Source of the DNA: Stropharia rugosoannulata
Taxonomy: Eukaryota; Basidiomycota; Agaricomycetes; Agaricales; Strophariaceae
DNA: 64,000 nt
Direction: 5' to 3'
NCBI GenBank assembly: GCA_028532985.1
Contig: JANCIK010000006.1
Span: 496,001 to 560,000, forward strand
Shown in pieces: positions 11,606 through 30,541 of the stretch. The notes below the pieces were generated by a model. The model made no database searches and had not been told where the DNA came from. It saw only the letters and a program-made list of their open reading frames with translations. A program made the position numbers and the translations under genes. Within the stretch, counting starts at the first letter, position 1. Every line of letters begins with the position of its first letter.

Positions 11606-13215
11606 TGTTGCCCTGTGTTGCCCTTTCCTTTTTTCGCGCTGTTGTCTTTATAGTATGCCTTTTTATTTGCTGATTGCAGATGATACCTCTGCGTCGATTC
11701 CCATTTCACTCGCTCTGGATAGTATTCTCTATTTGCACACAAGCTTCCTTACTATTTTGACGACCTTAATTGTATTACTGCCGTGTCTATCCACGTCCTC
11801 ATGTTGTTATGCTTATATACGGTAATGGCTTATAGTAGTTACGGAGTCCTCGTCGCACAACTCCCTGGACGGTAGTTGCCGAACCGTTTGTCCCAACAGA
11901 CGCCCAAACACGTTCCTTGGTTGAACTTCTCTTGACCTTCAACTTATCTGCCCACTTCCACTTGAGTTTCTTCACACTATACGGGACCGCTGTTTACAAC
12001 TCGGTGCTCATTGAAGTTGGGTTATCATCGATTGCGAGCAAGCTATCCTCGAGAGCCACTGATTTGCAATATCCTTCTTTGGTGGGGCGCAACACGCGCA
12101 TGTATGCGTCTTGAACAGTGTACCTTAGCTCCAGGTCTCTTACTTCAGACTGCGATGCATGAAATGCGTTGTCTTCTGCATCGGTCGAAGTAAGGTCGAA
12201 GGTATACTGTTCTTCGAAGTGCTACATATGCTCGAGTTGGCTCAGAGGTTCTACAATTCCATCTGCTCTGGCTTGAAAGCTTCTTTGCTTGGTATGCCCC
12301 CACATTTGCTGGCATCTGTATGACTCTGTCTGAAGTTGATAACACAATTTGGGGATTCTAGTCCGATGACCGTGCCATTTCAAAGTTTCCTCCAAGTTTC
12401 CTCACACTTTTAAATCGATCCACGAGTTACAACACTTGCACACGTGCATCTCGAGATCTGGATAACATTTCGCTTAAAGCGTTCTCGCAGATGAGCTGGC
12501 GGATCGGTTCCAGCTGAGCTCAGCAAAATGCACTCATGAGAACTTCTATTAAATGCACGTTCGTAATCATACTATCGGTCTTCCTTTGAATGCAATAGCA
12601 TGGTATGTTGCGGTTGCTAACTCCTATCGAAATCTAGATGTCGGTATAGGAAAGTGTTTTATGTCGAAACGAAATCGTGGTCAAGTCCTACCTCAGGATT
12701 GCCTCAGTAAACCAACAGTAAACTTGAAGTAAACACATGTGGGCAACATGTGGGCCAAATGCGGGCCGGCTTTGTGAACATTCTTTTGGCTTCCTTTATC
12801 TGCCAACCAGTTCACTTAGATACTTAAGAGTATCTTAATATAGGTACTGGATCATACAAACTCGCGATCCAGTCAAGCAGTGTTCCCGAATTGAATCTTG
12901 GGCGACCCTTGTGTGTACACGTTTGTCAGCATTCCGAGTCAGGCGACGGAGGCTAAACGGTGCTTTACGATTCGGCTCATTTATCTCCAGCACTCTCCTT
13001 CCTCTCGCATCTTCCCCTGCGCTCAACCTTCGCTTCTAAGCCGTCACATACACTTTCCACCCTTTGCTCGCATTTGTATAAATTGCCTATAAGGTTGCTT
13101 GTTATTCCGAAGCCTTCTACTCGACAAATCGTTCTTACCTACTCGACTTATTTGAAGGAGTCTTTTCCTGAAGTCTCCTCCATTGAGTCGTGCGGTCTAA
13201 TCCCAACGCATCTGC
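11606..13215. other. intergenic between ERG9 and the BTB gene
   Basis: 1.6 kb with no recognisable exon. It holds the ERG9 3' UTR and the promoter of the plus-strand ankyrin/RCC1/BTB gene; pyrimidine-rich stretches at about 12985-13150 fit a fungal promoter or transcript leader. Short open frames here (11917-12114, 12898-13232) look like chance. Confidence 0.45.
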
Positions 13216-16200
13216 ATGAGCTTGCTCCATGATTACTTCAACACACGAAACTTGCAAGCTTTCCAACGCTTGCTCGATGGACAAACCGAGCGTGGTGCGT
13301 CCTCGGCACCAGCGTCATCGGGTGCGCCAGTTAGTTTGTCAGGCAGCGGAAAGTCCTGGAGCAAGACCGGAGGAGTCCTAAACGGAGGTTCCGGATCCCT
13401 GCCCAAAGTTAACGCCAGAGATTGGCTTGGAAGGACTGTTCTACACCTTGCCTGCAATGCCGTCGAAAACATCGAATACGTCCGCGCCCTTCTGAAGCAT
13501 CCGAACATTGATGTCAACCTCCCAGATATTGAGAGTATGTGGACACCACTTCACAGAGCTTTGTATTCGGCCAATTTTCCTGTCGCGTACGTCGTTCTCT
13601 TCATGCCCATTTCCCGTTTCTGACGTCATGCCTGCCACATAGTTTGCTTTTGCTTCAATGTCCTGGTATCGACACATCTCTCAAAGACCTGGAAGGCTAT
13701 ACTGCATTCGATCTATATAACTCTACCGTAAATGGGACAAAGCCAAATCCGGGGCAAACGGAGGCTGAACTGTACACATGGGGTGCCAATCGGTGCGTTC
13801 ATATCTTGAGCCCTACAAACATTGTGTTTTACAAGATTTACCAGAAATGCAGCCCTTGGAATCGGTGATGAGAATGACAGAACATATCCAGAGCAGATCG
13901 TCATTCAATTTAAAGATGATCCTGAAACCGTCGCAAAACGCTGTTTATCTGCACGCCTATCTCCCATTCATGTCCAGCAAGTTCACATGTCCAGATTGCA
14001 TACAGGTCCGCATATATGCGCATATATGCTTTGGATTAAACCTAACAGATGGTATAGCCGTAGTCACGAATGAGCGTGAGGGCAATCTTCGTCTCTGCGG
14101 GTTTGGCAGTGGCGGTCGGTAAGTCATATATATTTACCGACGTTCTAGCAACTCAATTGTTTACAGACTCGGTCTTGTTCAGCATACACAATATAGCTTG
14201 AGTCCAATACCGTCATTCACCCTTGAGGTAGCAAGTGTCGCACTGGGTCAAGACCATACCCTCGTTCTCACCCGGCAGGGAGAAGTCTATTCATGGGGTC
14301 TCAACAGGTTCTCCCAGCTTGGCTATGTTGTAGAGGCATCTGCCACCGCCAACGGTCGTCTTGAAGAGCCTATTCAAACAGTTCCAAAGAAGGTTGTTGG
14401 GCCGTTGAGACGCGAAATTATTCGGGGAGTTGCAGCTAGCAAGAATGCATCGGCTTGCTGGACAGCCGATACAGTGTTTACTTGGGGCACAAATACAGGC
14501 CAACTTGGTGCGTTATCTTACTTCATCTTGTTTTCTATATCTGAAGTCGATTGATGTATAGGGTACGACAAGAACGCACAACCCGTCCAGATAACGCCAC
14601 GGCCAATTACAAAGTTTACGAACACTGTTGTTGACCTTGCTATGAGTGTATGCTTTAGCAAAATTCCAATCTAATATATGCTAAAATATGAATAGGACAC
14701 CGTATTGGCAGCGTTACTAGTCACTCGTCATGTGGAATGCATCTGGAACGATAGGCACTATCGGATTAGGTTTGTATTATGTTCGCATATGTGAGAAAGT
14801 CACCAATCTTGTTCATTAGCTTCCCCATGCATGCTTTCCCAACTGGCATAGAACCATATCGGCCGCCGCAATCTATCAGGGATTCTCTTATATCCAAAGT
14901 GACTTGCTGTGACGACTCATTCGCTGCCTTATCCTTAAATGGGGAAGTTTTCACCTTTTCCCCTCCTAAGTCAACTGGAGATACTTCTTCAGATGGAAGA
15001 GGCTTCGTCCCCCAGAGGGTGTGGGCTCTTCGGAAAAAATTTAGTGCCGTCAAGGTAAGTTGTTTAGCATATTTCCAGTCAGTGACTCAATATGGCATTA
15101 CAGGACGTTGCATTGGGATCAGAGGGCTCCATTATAATCTGCACGGAATCTGGACACGTCTTTGTTCGTACACGCAATGCTAAGAATGCATCCGCGAAGG
15201 CTTTCAAATTTGAGAGGGTCTCCTTTCTGCAACGCGTTACTCGTGTTTGCGCAAACAGTACGGGCGCCTTCGGCGCACTCAAGGTCGACTATCGCTCAAA
15301 CCAAATCGAAATATCTGGAAATACTGTAGCGCAGGATCTGAAAACTATCCAGCCTTATTTGCAGTTCTATAGGGGCGATCAACATCAGCACGAACAGTCA
15401 TCGAAGTCACCTGCAATCCTGTCCCCCACCAATATCGACGAGGAAGCAGAAGATGGAGATGTTGAAAATGATGTTAATGACGTGCTAGCCCTTTGTCAAG
15501 TGCTCGAGAATGAGCGAAGGGTACGCAAGAACAGTGGGGGATCTGTCGACTACATCTCAGTCCGTCTTCCTTTCGATGCAGATGCAATGATACAACTCTC
15601 CTCAGGAGAAGTTATACCGGTGCACCGAGCTATTCTGACAGCCCGCTCCCGCATTCTTGCCGACGTGCTCTCCGGCAATGGGCCTATCTTAGACAAGCAA
15701 TCCAAGGTCAACATTCAACTGCTTTCAACGAGACCTGGGCCTACGCCCGGGGTACGTAAGATCACCCGTCTTGCTGTGTCTGGAGTACGGCCGCTTTCCC
15801 TGCTGATCTTATTGCACTACCTTTACTCCGACGAGCTGCTCGCGGTATGGGACCGCAGAATTGGGATGGCTGTATCTACGCAGATGGCATCCCTCGGAGT
15901 GGACGCTACGCAGATTAAGAGCGATTTACAGGTGCTAGCGCAGCTGCTCGATTTGCCACCCATGGCACAGGCTCTTGAGGCACCTGTCAGGCGGGAACTT
16001 GTCGCTACTATGACTCGCGACATGGGTGCATTGTTTGAGGCCGCACAGACTGCGAAAGGGGTAATGCCGCCGCCAGACGTTGTACTGCAGCTCAAGGATC
16101 GGGATGTTCCTACGCACTCTGTAGTGTTAAGGGCGCGCTCTGCCCTCTTTGCGAACTTCTTTGACTTGGAGGATTGGTCTGCGAAGCGCTGGGGCCCGGA

Positions 16201-18024
16201 TGGTGTGGTACGGATTAATATGCGGCATATGACAGCGCATGTCATGCACTTCGTGTTGAATTTTATGTGCTGTGGTGCCGACCAAGAGATGTTTAACCAG
16301 CTTGGTATGTTTTCTCTCTTTTTTCTGACGGTTTTATTGATACATCTATTCTAGACTTTATTCAATCTACGGAAGAGCTCATCCCCTTCATGTTCGAGGT
16401 CCTGGCAGCTGCAGTATGTATTGTTTCGCTATTGCCTTTAGCAATACTAATTTCCACGTAGAATGAGCTTCATTTGAATCGCCTCATTCTTATCTGCTCT
16501 TCCGTCATCCAACAGTATACAACACTCTCCAATGCCTGCTATGTGCTCGCGGATGCTACTCACTATCGGATCCCGCCTCTCATTGAGGCTTTACAGGAGT
16601 ACATGACGGCCACACTCGAGGCGCTCTTGTCGACGCGCATGTTAGATACGCTCCCTTATTCACTTGTGAAGCAGCTTTCGAAGTATGCCCAGTCCCAGCA
16701 AGTCGAGAAGGCGCCGTTCACCCGCGGGAGCGCACACATCACAGAACTTACGAACAGGCACGCAGGTTGGCTTGCACTGCAGGACCTTCCGGAGCCAACC
16801 ATGCGCCATACGAGTGGCGAGTGGCGGAAGGAGGGCGCGCCCAGCAGGGTGGTCCCCGCCTCTGGTGGCAGGCTGGGAAGGGGTGAGGCACCAAGTCCGT
16901 CGACGCCAACTCATGCACTGCGCAGACCACCTTCGGGCGACGACATCTTCCTCATGGATGATGCGGACACCCCGGCCCCAGCAAGTTCGAAACTCGATAC
17001 GGCTTCAGCACCTGTATGGAAGCCGCATGGTGTACCCAAGTATGTTATCGTCTACACCTGCATACTGTATGCTGTATTAATCAATCTTTAGGGTGGACAT
17101 GAAAGCTGTAATGGCCGAGGCGGCAAGTCAACGAGCAGCGGCGCAGCGCGTAGTGACTCCCGCTATGCGTGCGCGGCCGGGCCCCCCAATGGGAAATACA
17201 CCACCGAAATCTAGTACGTCTCCAGCCTGGCGCACCAGTGCTCCCGCCGCACCACCTCCTGTTGCCCCCATTGGCAGCAATGACGGAGCAGGCGCTGGCC
17301 CAAGTCGGATGCAGGCCCAGCCGCCTCCTGCGATTCCGACCAAGACTCGCCCTGGTGCAACAGACAGCCCCCGACAGCAGCAGCCCATCAAAGGCATGCT
17401 GAGCGGCACACGTCCGCCCACTAACACTGCATCGGCACCGCCTTCGCCTGCGAACGCGGGCCCAGCACTGGGCCCGGTGATTACTCCTACGAGGCAGACG
17501 TCCACAAAAAGCGGTGGATACGGTCGCAATGTTATGTACGTCTCTACAGTATGGTGCTGATAAGTTGTCTGACCCCTTACTACAGCGGTGGAAAGGCGTG
17601 GACACAGCCGCCCCCTCCGCCTCGCCCTCCGCTGACCACGGCGGCGACTGCGCCAGGAGAGACTGCGCGGGGAATGTCGTTTATCGCGATCCAGCATCTG
17701 CAACAGGAGCAGGGTACGCCCGTCCGCGACAAGCGATCGCTGCGCGAGATCCAGGAGGAAGAACATGCGTTGCAGGAAGAAGCCGAGTTCCTCAAGTGGT
17801 GGACTGCCGAGGAAGAACGCGTTCAGCGGGAGGCGCTGGCACTTGCGCAGCTCGAACGCGAGCTCAACACCCCACAGCAGCGGCACTCGAAGCCGAAGAA
17901 AAAGAAGAATGACGCCGCCGCAGCGGCAGGCAGCGGCGAGCAGCAGCAGCGAAGGCGGCCGTCCAAGGCCGGGCCGTCGGGTAGTAGAACAGGCGAGCGC
18001 AAACCACCCAAGCCGTCTGCATGA
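13216..18024 (+). CDS. ankyrin-RCC1-BTB-BTB protein, IBtk-type
   Basis: Thirteen exons (13216-13586, 13643-13792, 13845-14005, 14049-14118, 14167-14507, 14562-14647, 14696-14769, 14820-15054, 15104-16304, 16355-16413, 16462-17039, 17092-17535, 17586-18024) join in frame to 1402 residues. Order of domains: ankyrin repeats (DWLGRTVLHLACNAV, MWTPLHRALYSANFPVA, DLEGYTAFDLYN); an RCC1-like propeller (ELYTWGANRNAALGIGDEN, LGQDHTLVLTRQGEVYSWG, TADTVFTWGTNTGQLG); two BTB/POZ domains (EVIPVHRAILTARSRILADVL and DVPTHSVVLRARSALFANFF); and a Pro/Ser/Ala-rich tail. The tail carries SFIAIQHLQQEQG and a charged helix (LREIQEEEHALQEEAEFLKWW). This is the layout of inhibitor of Bruton tyrosine kinase (IBtk), a cullin-3 adaptor in animals. 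A role as a CUL3 substrate adaptor is inferred from the BTB pair. GC-rich third positions in the tail differ from the 5' half. Orthology is likely, function in fungi is not known to me. Confidence 0.85.
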
Positions 18025-18106
18025 GTAGAATAGATAACTTTATTTCTATGATTATGGCCCATTATGCTACACTAGTTGTAATCCCTATGTACTTTTCGTC
18101 GAATAA

Positions 18107-21100
18107 TTACTCTTTCTCGCCGTCGGGGAGCGGGACGCTCTCAGCAGGATTCACCTCAGAGTCAGGGCGCCCCGCCGTCGGATCGGGCGCGTGGTTGTCC
18201 TCGATGACCAGCGCATCGTCCGCCGCCCGGATGCGCACCGTGTCGCCGTCGCGCACTGTGCCCCGCAGCAGTTTCTGTGCCAACGGGAATAGCACGTCCG
18301 TGCGGACAACGCGCGCGATGGCGCGGGCGCCATACACGTCCGAGTAGCCGTGCTTCACGAGCCAGGCGCGGGCGCCGTCGTCGACGTCGAGGGTGATGCG
18401 GCGGTCGGCAAGGCGGGCACTGACGTCAGCCAGGCGCAGGTCGACGACCTTGAGGATGGAGCTGCGCGAGAGCTTGTTGAAGACCAGCATCGAGTCGAGG
18501 CGGTTCAGCAGCTCGGGCGGGAAGTACTCGGCCGTGCGCTCAAGGACCTCTGCGCGGGCCTCGGTGGTCACGACGCCCGTCTCGCTGTCGGATGCGGTGG
18601 GATGGGCAAGGATGTCGCTACCCAGATTGCTGGTCAGGCAGATGATCGTGTTCTTGAAGTCGACCTTGCGTCCTTGGCTGTCCGTTATCGTTCCCTCGTC
18701 CAGGATCTGCAGTAGAATCATGGCGACATCCTAGACTGCCCGTGAGCCCCTGGCCATCTCCGTACTACAACTACTCACCTTGTGCGCCTTTTCGAGCTCA
18801 TCAAGCAGAATCACCGCTGGTGGCTGGTCAGTATCACAGCTACCAGGCAAAAGAGCAGCGTACCGTAAGGTTTTCTGCGTACAGCCTCCGTCAACTGGCC
18901 GCCCTCCTCAAATCCGACATATCCAGGCGCGGCGCCGATCAGCCGGGAGACGGTGTGGCGGTCGTGGTACTACATAGCACAGGTCAGGATGTCGTCCTCG
19001 ACAAACTACAAGGCCACCGACCTCGGACATGTTGATGGTAATCAGGCCCCTGCTCTCATCGTTGTACAGGAACGACGCAAGGGCCTTGCACAGCTCCGTC
19101 TGCAGATGCTCCGTCAGTCAGCGGGCTTGCAACCATTCACACGAATACGTCACCTTTCCAACACCCGTCGGGCCAAGGAAGAGGAACGAAGCAACTGGAC
19201 GGTTGGGCGCCTGCAACCCGGCCCGCGAGATCCGCACCGCGTCGCTCACCGAGCTGACGACGTGGTCCTGCCCGACCACCCGTTGGCGGAGAGTGTCTTC
19301 CATCTACGCGTCCATCAGTCCTCCTGTTGTCTGCTGCGCACGCTGTCAACTTACATGCACCAGCTTCTCGCGCTCGCCCTTGAGCAGATTCTGCACCGGG
19401 ATCCCCGTCGCCTTCGCCACCACGCGCGCAATGTCACTCGATGTCACCCGCTCATGGAGGGCGATGCCGAGAGGCGTCTCGTCAATCTCCGCCGCATCTT
19501 TCTCATTGGGAATCTGCCGTTCCAGCTCGGGGATTGTCGCGAAACGCAGTCGCGATGCCAATTCATACTGGCCCTGCCGTTGCGCGACTTCCAGGTCGTG
19601 CTTGGCTTCTTCGAGTTTCATTTTGGCATCCTTGATCTTCTGCATCCGCGCCCGTTCTACAGCGGCATTACTATCAAGCACTAGGCAGTTCCATCAGAGA
19701 CACGCACCAGACTCCCAGACGCCTGTAAGCGCCGCAGCCTCCTCTCGCTTCGTTTCAAGGTCATCCTCAACAGCATTCCGTCTTTCTACGCTAAACGAGT
19801 CGGTCTCGTTCTTCAAACTCTCTAACTCAATCTGCAGTGTCATAATTTCCCGCTCCAGTGCCTCAAGCACGTCGGGCTTCGATTCGTGTGCAAGGCGCAG
19901 TGACGACGCAGCTTCATCTACAAGGTCTATGGCCTTGTCGGGCAAAAAGCGATCCGAAATATAGCGTGCTGAATACACAGAAGCTGTCAAACGCATTTCA
20001 GTTGCAAAGGTATACCTAAGTCGTTTATCTTACTTACCTGTAACCAGCGCGGCGTCAGAAATCTCTACACCATGGTGTACCTCGTATCGCGGCTTGAGCC
20101 CTCTCAATATTGATATGGTTGAAGCGACTGTGGGCTCTTCGATGGTCACTGGCTGAAATCTGCGTTCGAGAGCGGCATCCTTGCCAATAGTCTTGCGGTA
20201 CTCGTCGGCTATACGACATAGTCATAAGTCTAGCATACACGGCAAGAGCGCGAATACATACGTGTCGTGGCACCCACGAGTTGCAGTCCCCTCGCCAGCG
20301 CTGGCTTAATCATCTGTCCCGCATCGATGCTACCTTCCGCTTTCCCGAGGTTGAAGAGGGTATCTGAAATGATGGGTGAGCTACTTTCGCAACCATGACA
20401 CGGCGATAACCATGAGCACTCACGTATTTCATCGATAAAGCATATAATTTTCCCGCTCTATGGCCGATTACATTGGAATGCGGAGTTTTATAATTCACTT
20501 GGAAGACTCACCTCTTCCTCAATGTCCCTTAGCAGCGCCTTGAACTTCTCCTCGAACTGACCCCGAATTCCAGAGCCCGCAACAATGGCTGCCAGATCAA
20601 GAGAGAGAACACGTTTGTTGTGCAAGGACTAGAGGCTCATAAGAACAAATCTGCGACGCGATGTATTTAAACTCACTTCGGGGACTTCTTTAGAAACGAT
20701 CCGACTTGCCAGTCCTTCCAAGATGGCGGTTTTGCCAACACCAGGGGGACCAATGAGCTGCAGCATCGTCAGGTAGGTGATGATACGAATAAAATGGGAC
20801 ATACCACTGGATTCGACTTAGTTCTCCGTGAAAGAACTGTGTATGTGTCAAACTCTATACAAACTTGAGCAAGCATACTACTCACTTTGAATTGTCCGAC
20901 GAATTTCTGCATGTCATCAGCAGGCAAGTTGATTAGCTCTAACGGCCACACATACCTTCGTCTCGACCAATTGTGGGGTCCAACTTTCCTGCTCGCGCGA
21001 GTTCCGTCAAGTCAACACTCTTGCGAAACATTAGTCATAGTTCTTGCGGTTGAGTAGGAACAGCCTACTCACGTATTCCTTCAACGCATCGCCTTTCTGG

Positions 21101-21381
21101 TGTTGTGGGCCCAAACTAAATCCAGGGAATCCACCTCCACTCCCTCCCGGAGGTCCACTTGCATAGTGTCGCAAGGACTGCAGACCGCCGCGAAAGGCTA
21201 CGCAGGCCGACGGAACGACAAAGAGAGGGCCAGAACGGGTTCGAGTGCGAACATATAGATGTTGACCGGGTCGTTGGGGTCGTTGAATATGTTGCGGGGA
21301 AGTGAGGGAAGATATCGAGCGAACCGGCTTGACAAAAGATGTCCTCGACGCCATGTTTCTCAGACAGAGAATTCCAGACAT
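18107..21381 (-). CDS. HSP78: mitochondrial Hsp78 (ClpB/Hsp104-family disaggregase)
   Basis: AAA+ disaggregase of the mitochondrial matrix that, with mtHsp70, resolubilises aggregated proteins. About ten exons on the minus strand. The N-terminus, [18 protein letters not shown], is rich in Arg/Ser and continues into a Gly-rich linker, a matrix-targeting signal; a start at the second Met is also possible. As in Hsp78, the ClpB N-domain is missing and the protein goes directly into [23 protein letters not shown]1 carries [19 protein letters not shown], then [20 protein letters not shown]. The coiled-coil M-domain follows. NBD2 has [11 protein letters not shown] (an intron falls right after the Walker A Lys), [32 protein letters not shown] (Walker B) and PPELLNRLD. 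The C-terminus is hydrophilic, ending PLPDGEKE. Its stop lies 82 bases from the convergent BTB gene. Confident. Confidence 0.94.
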
Positions 21382-21701
21382 TGAGATTTGATTGAGATTG
21401 GGATAAGTTACAGGAATTGAAAACGTGTGCTGATGGTTGTCAAGAAGTAGGAAATGGTTAGCTAAAGTGAAAGAACGCGTCAGAAGAGGTCAGAAATCGT
21501 TGAGTGCAATACAGTGCGGGGATGAACGGGCGCCAGTAAATGTATAATTTTGGCAGAAACGACCAGAAATTTCGCGACGTCACTGGGCACGCCCGTGATC
21601 CAGTATGACCTCGCCCTGATTGGGCCCACGGCATCTCGGCACACTCTGCAGCCTCTCAACGCTCGACTTATCTATGATGCTGGAATCAACCAGCAGGCTC
21701 A

Positions 21702-22681
21702 ATGGTCAATCGCTCTGACGACGACTGGCAAGTCTTCATCTCCCAGAAGGTCAAAGAGGTACTCACCTTGCAAGCGTCCGAAGGCACTGACCCTGCTCCA
21801 TTATCGTCCATCTCCACCCCTGCCGATCCGCGATTTCCTCTGGCAATTGATCATACATTGCTGAAGCAAGAAGCGACTCCTGCGCAGGTAGACGCATTAT
21901 GCGATGAAGCAATTGAGCATGGATTCAAAGTGCGTACCAAATGATTGTATCCGGCTTGTCCAGTGATATCGACGACGTTTAGTCATGCTGCGTGAATGGT
22001 CTCTACGTCAAGCAGGTGGTCGAACGACTGCGCGCCGCGAACGCAACTACAATCGCGTGTTGCGTCGTCGGGTTTCCCCTCGGTGCTGGCTCGGCTAAAT
22101 CTAAGGCATGGTGAGCCATGTCGTTGCTCAATCCGAATATGCCATCTCATATGGATAGGGAGGCGAAATGCGCCATCGGGGACGGCGCGCTCGAGATCGA
22201 CACAGTACTCCCTCTGGGCTTGCTTCTGGACACGCGGCCGCGCTACGCACAGATATATGAGCATCTTCACACAATCATCGAGCAAGCCTCTCCAGTACCT
22301 GTTAAAGTGATCCTCGAGACAGGGCTTATCCCCAGCGAAGAGCTCAAAGTTGCCGCATGTGTTCTGGCTGCGGAAGCCGGTGCGTCCTTCGTCAAAACAT
22401 CAACAGGCTTCGCATCTGGGACCGGTGCGACTGTCGAAGATGTAAGCCTGATGTACAGATCGGTGCAGTATAAGGGTGGCGTCAAAGTAAAAGCATCCGG
22501 AGGAGTGCGTACCTTTGAAGCTTGCAAAGCCATGTTTGCAGCTGGGGCGGAGAGGATAGGAACGTGAGTGTGGAATATCTCTGATGCATATAGTCATGGA
22601 AGATACATACTAATGACATTGTTTAGTTCGTCGGGCGTCAGTCTAATGCAAAATGCCACCGTAGCTGTAGGGGCCTATTGA
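21702..22681 (+). CDS. 2-deoxyribose-5-phosphate aldolase (DeoC family)
   Basis: Splits 2-deoxyribose 5-phosphate to glyceraldehyde 3-phosphate and acetaldehyde in deoxynucleoside catabolism. Four exons (21702-21929, 21983-22110, 22159-22563, 22627-22681) join to 271 residues. Motifs: IDHTLLKQEATPAQVDALCDEA near the N-terminus; CCVVGFPLGAGSAKSKAWEAK; GALEIDTVLPLG; the Schiff-base lysine segment ASFVKTSTGF; the second conserved lysine in GGVKVKASGGVRTFE; and the phosphate-binding end RIGTSSGVSLMQ. All are intact. The start at 21702 (MVNRSDDDWQVFISQ) gives a leader of about 45 residues before the barrel, usual for fungal members. Head to head with HSP78, 320 bases between starts. Confident on family and activity. 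Confidence 0.93.
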
Positions 22682-23936
22682 GATATCTAACGGCGTGTTA
22701 CAAGTAGTCAGCCCCTGCGTTTCTGATTAAAACGATGGAGCAGACACACCGAAAGAAAAGCATGCATCTTTCAATGGCTCTACGTTGAATGTATGCTGAA
22801 GACCGGCCAAAGGGGTGAATATATGCGCTGTATGTTACCGTCGCACGCTTGTGCGGTGAACATATTCCAGTTACACAAAGGCGTTAATTAGGCCCGTGCA
22901 TATGTATGTACATATTGTTCACAGAACTACAAAATCCTCTGGTCAAACCTATGCCCAAGGTGTTAGCCATGGCTACTCGGGGAAGGGTGCGGACGACTTA
23001 CGGATTGCAAGGAAGACATGACAATCTCGGATGAGTAGGAACTGCTCATATAGAAGGTTGTCATTATGTGCGTGAAGCTAAACGGAACTGCGGGCGTACC
23101 AGATTGTAGTAGTCCATGGACAAGATGCGCTTATGTCGACTTTACGCAACTCGGTTCCTTATATAGGTCCACCTCTAGCCTTAACCAAAATGGGGCATAT
23201 AGTTGACTAAATTGGTAATACCTTGACAGCGCCATTCGCCGTGACCCCCACATGGAGTCGTCCGTGCGCAACCCCATTTACATAACAAAGTCTCGACCAT
23301 GCATGTATTCAATTCGTGTGGAATCTGGACCGCATAAGTACATACTACAGGCGCATACGCACTGTGCGGATCTATTACGGTAGTATCCACGCCCAGAGGG
23401 GAAACTTTGCGCAAAAAATAATCGAAAGTAAGTATAGTATAGTATAGTACTTATATGCTACATATCATGTCAGTAAAATGTCCAAAAGCAGTCTTTCTAC
23501 AATGTCAACAAAAACAAAAACGCACTTGTGGCACGTGGAGTGCGCACTACGACCGTAAACCAAAAAGGTTAGGGAGCGTGGATTGTACAATAACAAACGG
23601 TATTGTAAGAGGATTCGGGGGAGAGGAGAAGTATCACAAACAACAAGGAGGTGGGGTTAGATCACATAAAAGCGTCCGTGAGTAGAGCGGTGGATATTAA
23701 ATCCAGAAGCAGGAACCAGGAAGTGGTGGGTAAGCGGTGTAATGTTAGGTAGTAAAGCCGAATTAAACTGGCTACTGAGTCCCAGATTGTCGCCAGTAGG
23801 CTAGGTTACGCGTACTTATGACATTGTGATACCGATAAAACATAGTCCATGAATCACCGCATGGCGTTCAACGCAAGAGTGCGGCGCAGGGTAAAGATAC
23901 ACGCAAGCTAGGCGTAGAATGCTCGGTCGAGCTTGT
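22682..23936. other. intergenic, no gene recognised
   Basis: 1.25 kb between the aldolase and the end of the GMC oxidoreductase gene. Frames at 23181-23414 and 23455-23685 have no recognisable content. A short AGTAT tandem repeat occurs at 23431-23450. Confidence 0.5.
23431..23450 (+). repeat. AGTAT pentanucleotide microsatellite (4 units)
   Basis: Three AGTAT units and a final AGTAC unit in a row inside intergenic DNA. Confidence 0.8.
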
Positions 23937-30284
<6,348 letters not shown>

Positions 30285-30541
30285 TACACCGTATCGGGAA
30301 GAAAACAGAATTATATGGGTTTCTAAGGGTTCATATGTGTCCCGCAGTGCCATTCTGTACCAATGCAAAATTATTTTTCCGTCATTTTGGGCTGCTAATT
30401 CCTTACTCTAACACGAAACATCCCGTATAAAGTGTTGAGTTAATCCCTTCAGTCTGTCTGATTTTTCACGCAGTATATCAACAGTCCCCGATCAAGTTGC
30501 TCTCCCTTCCACCTCTGGTTTCATTGACCCCGCCTGCTAAA

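Noticed and set aside
17081..17886. Long minus-strand frames (174 and 252 codons)
   Set aside because: Antisense to the Pro/Ala-rich tail of the BTB gene; composition is a reflection of its codon use.
19029..19964. 311-codon open frame on the plus strand
   Set aside because: It is antisense to HSP78 exons, which carry clear AAA+ motifs; GC-rich coding DNA often leaves the opposite strand open.
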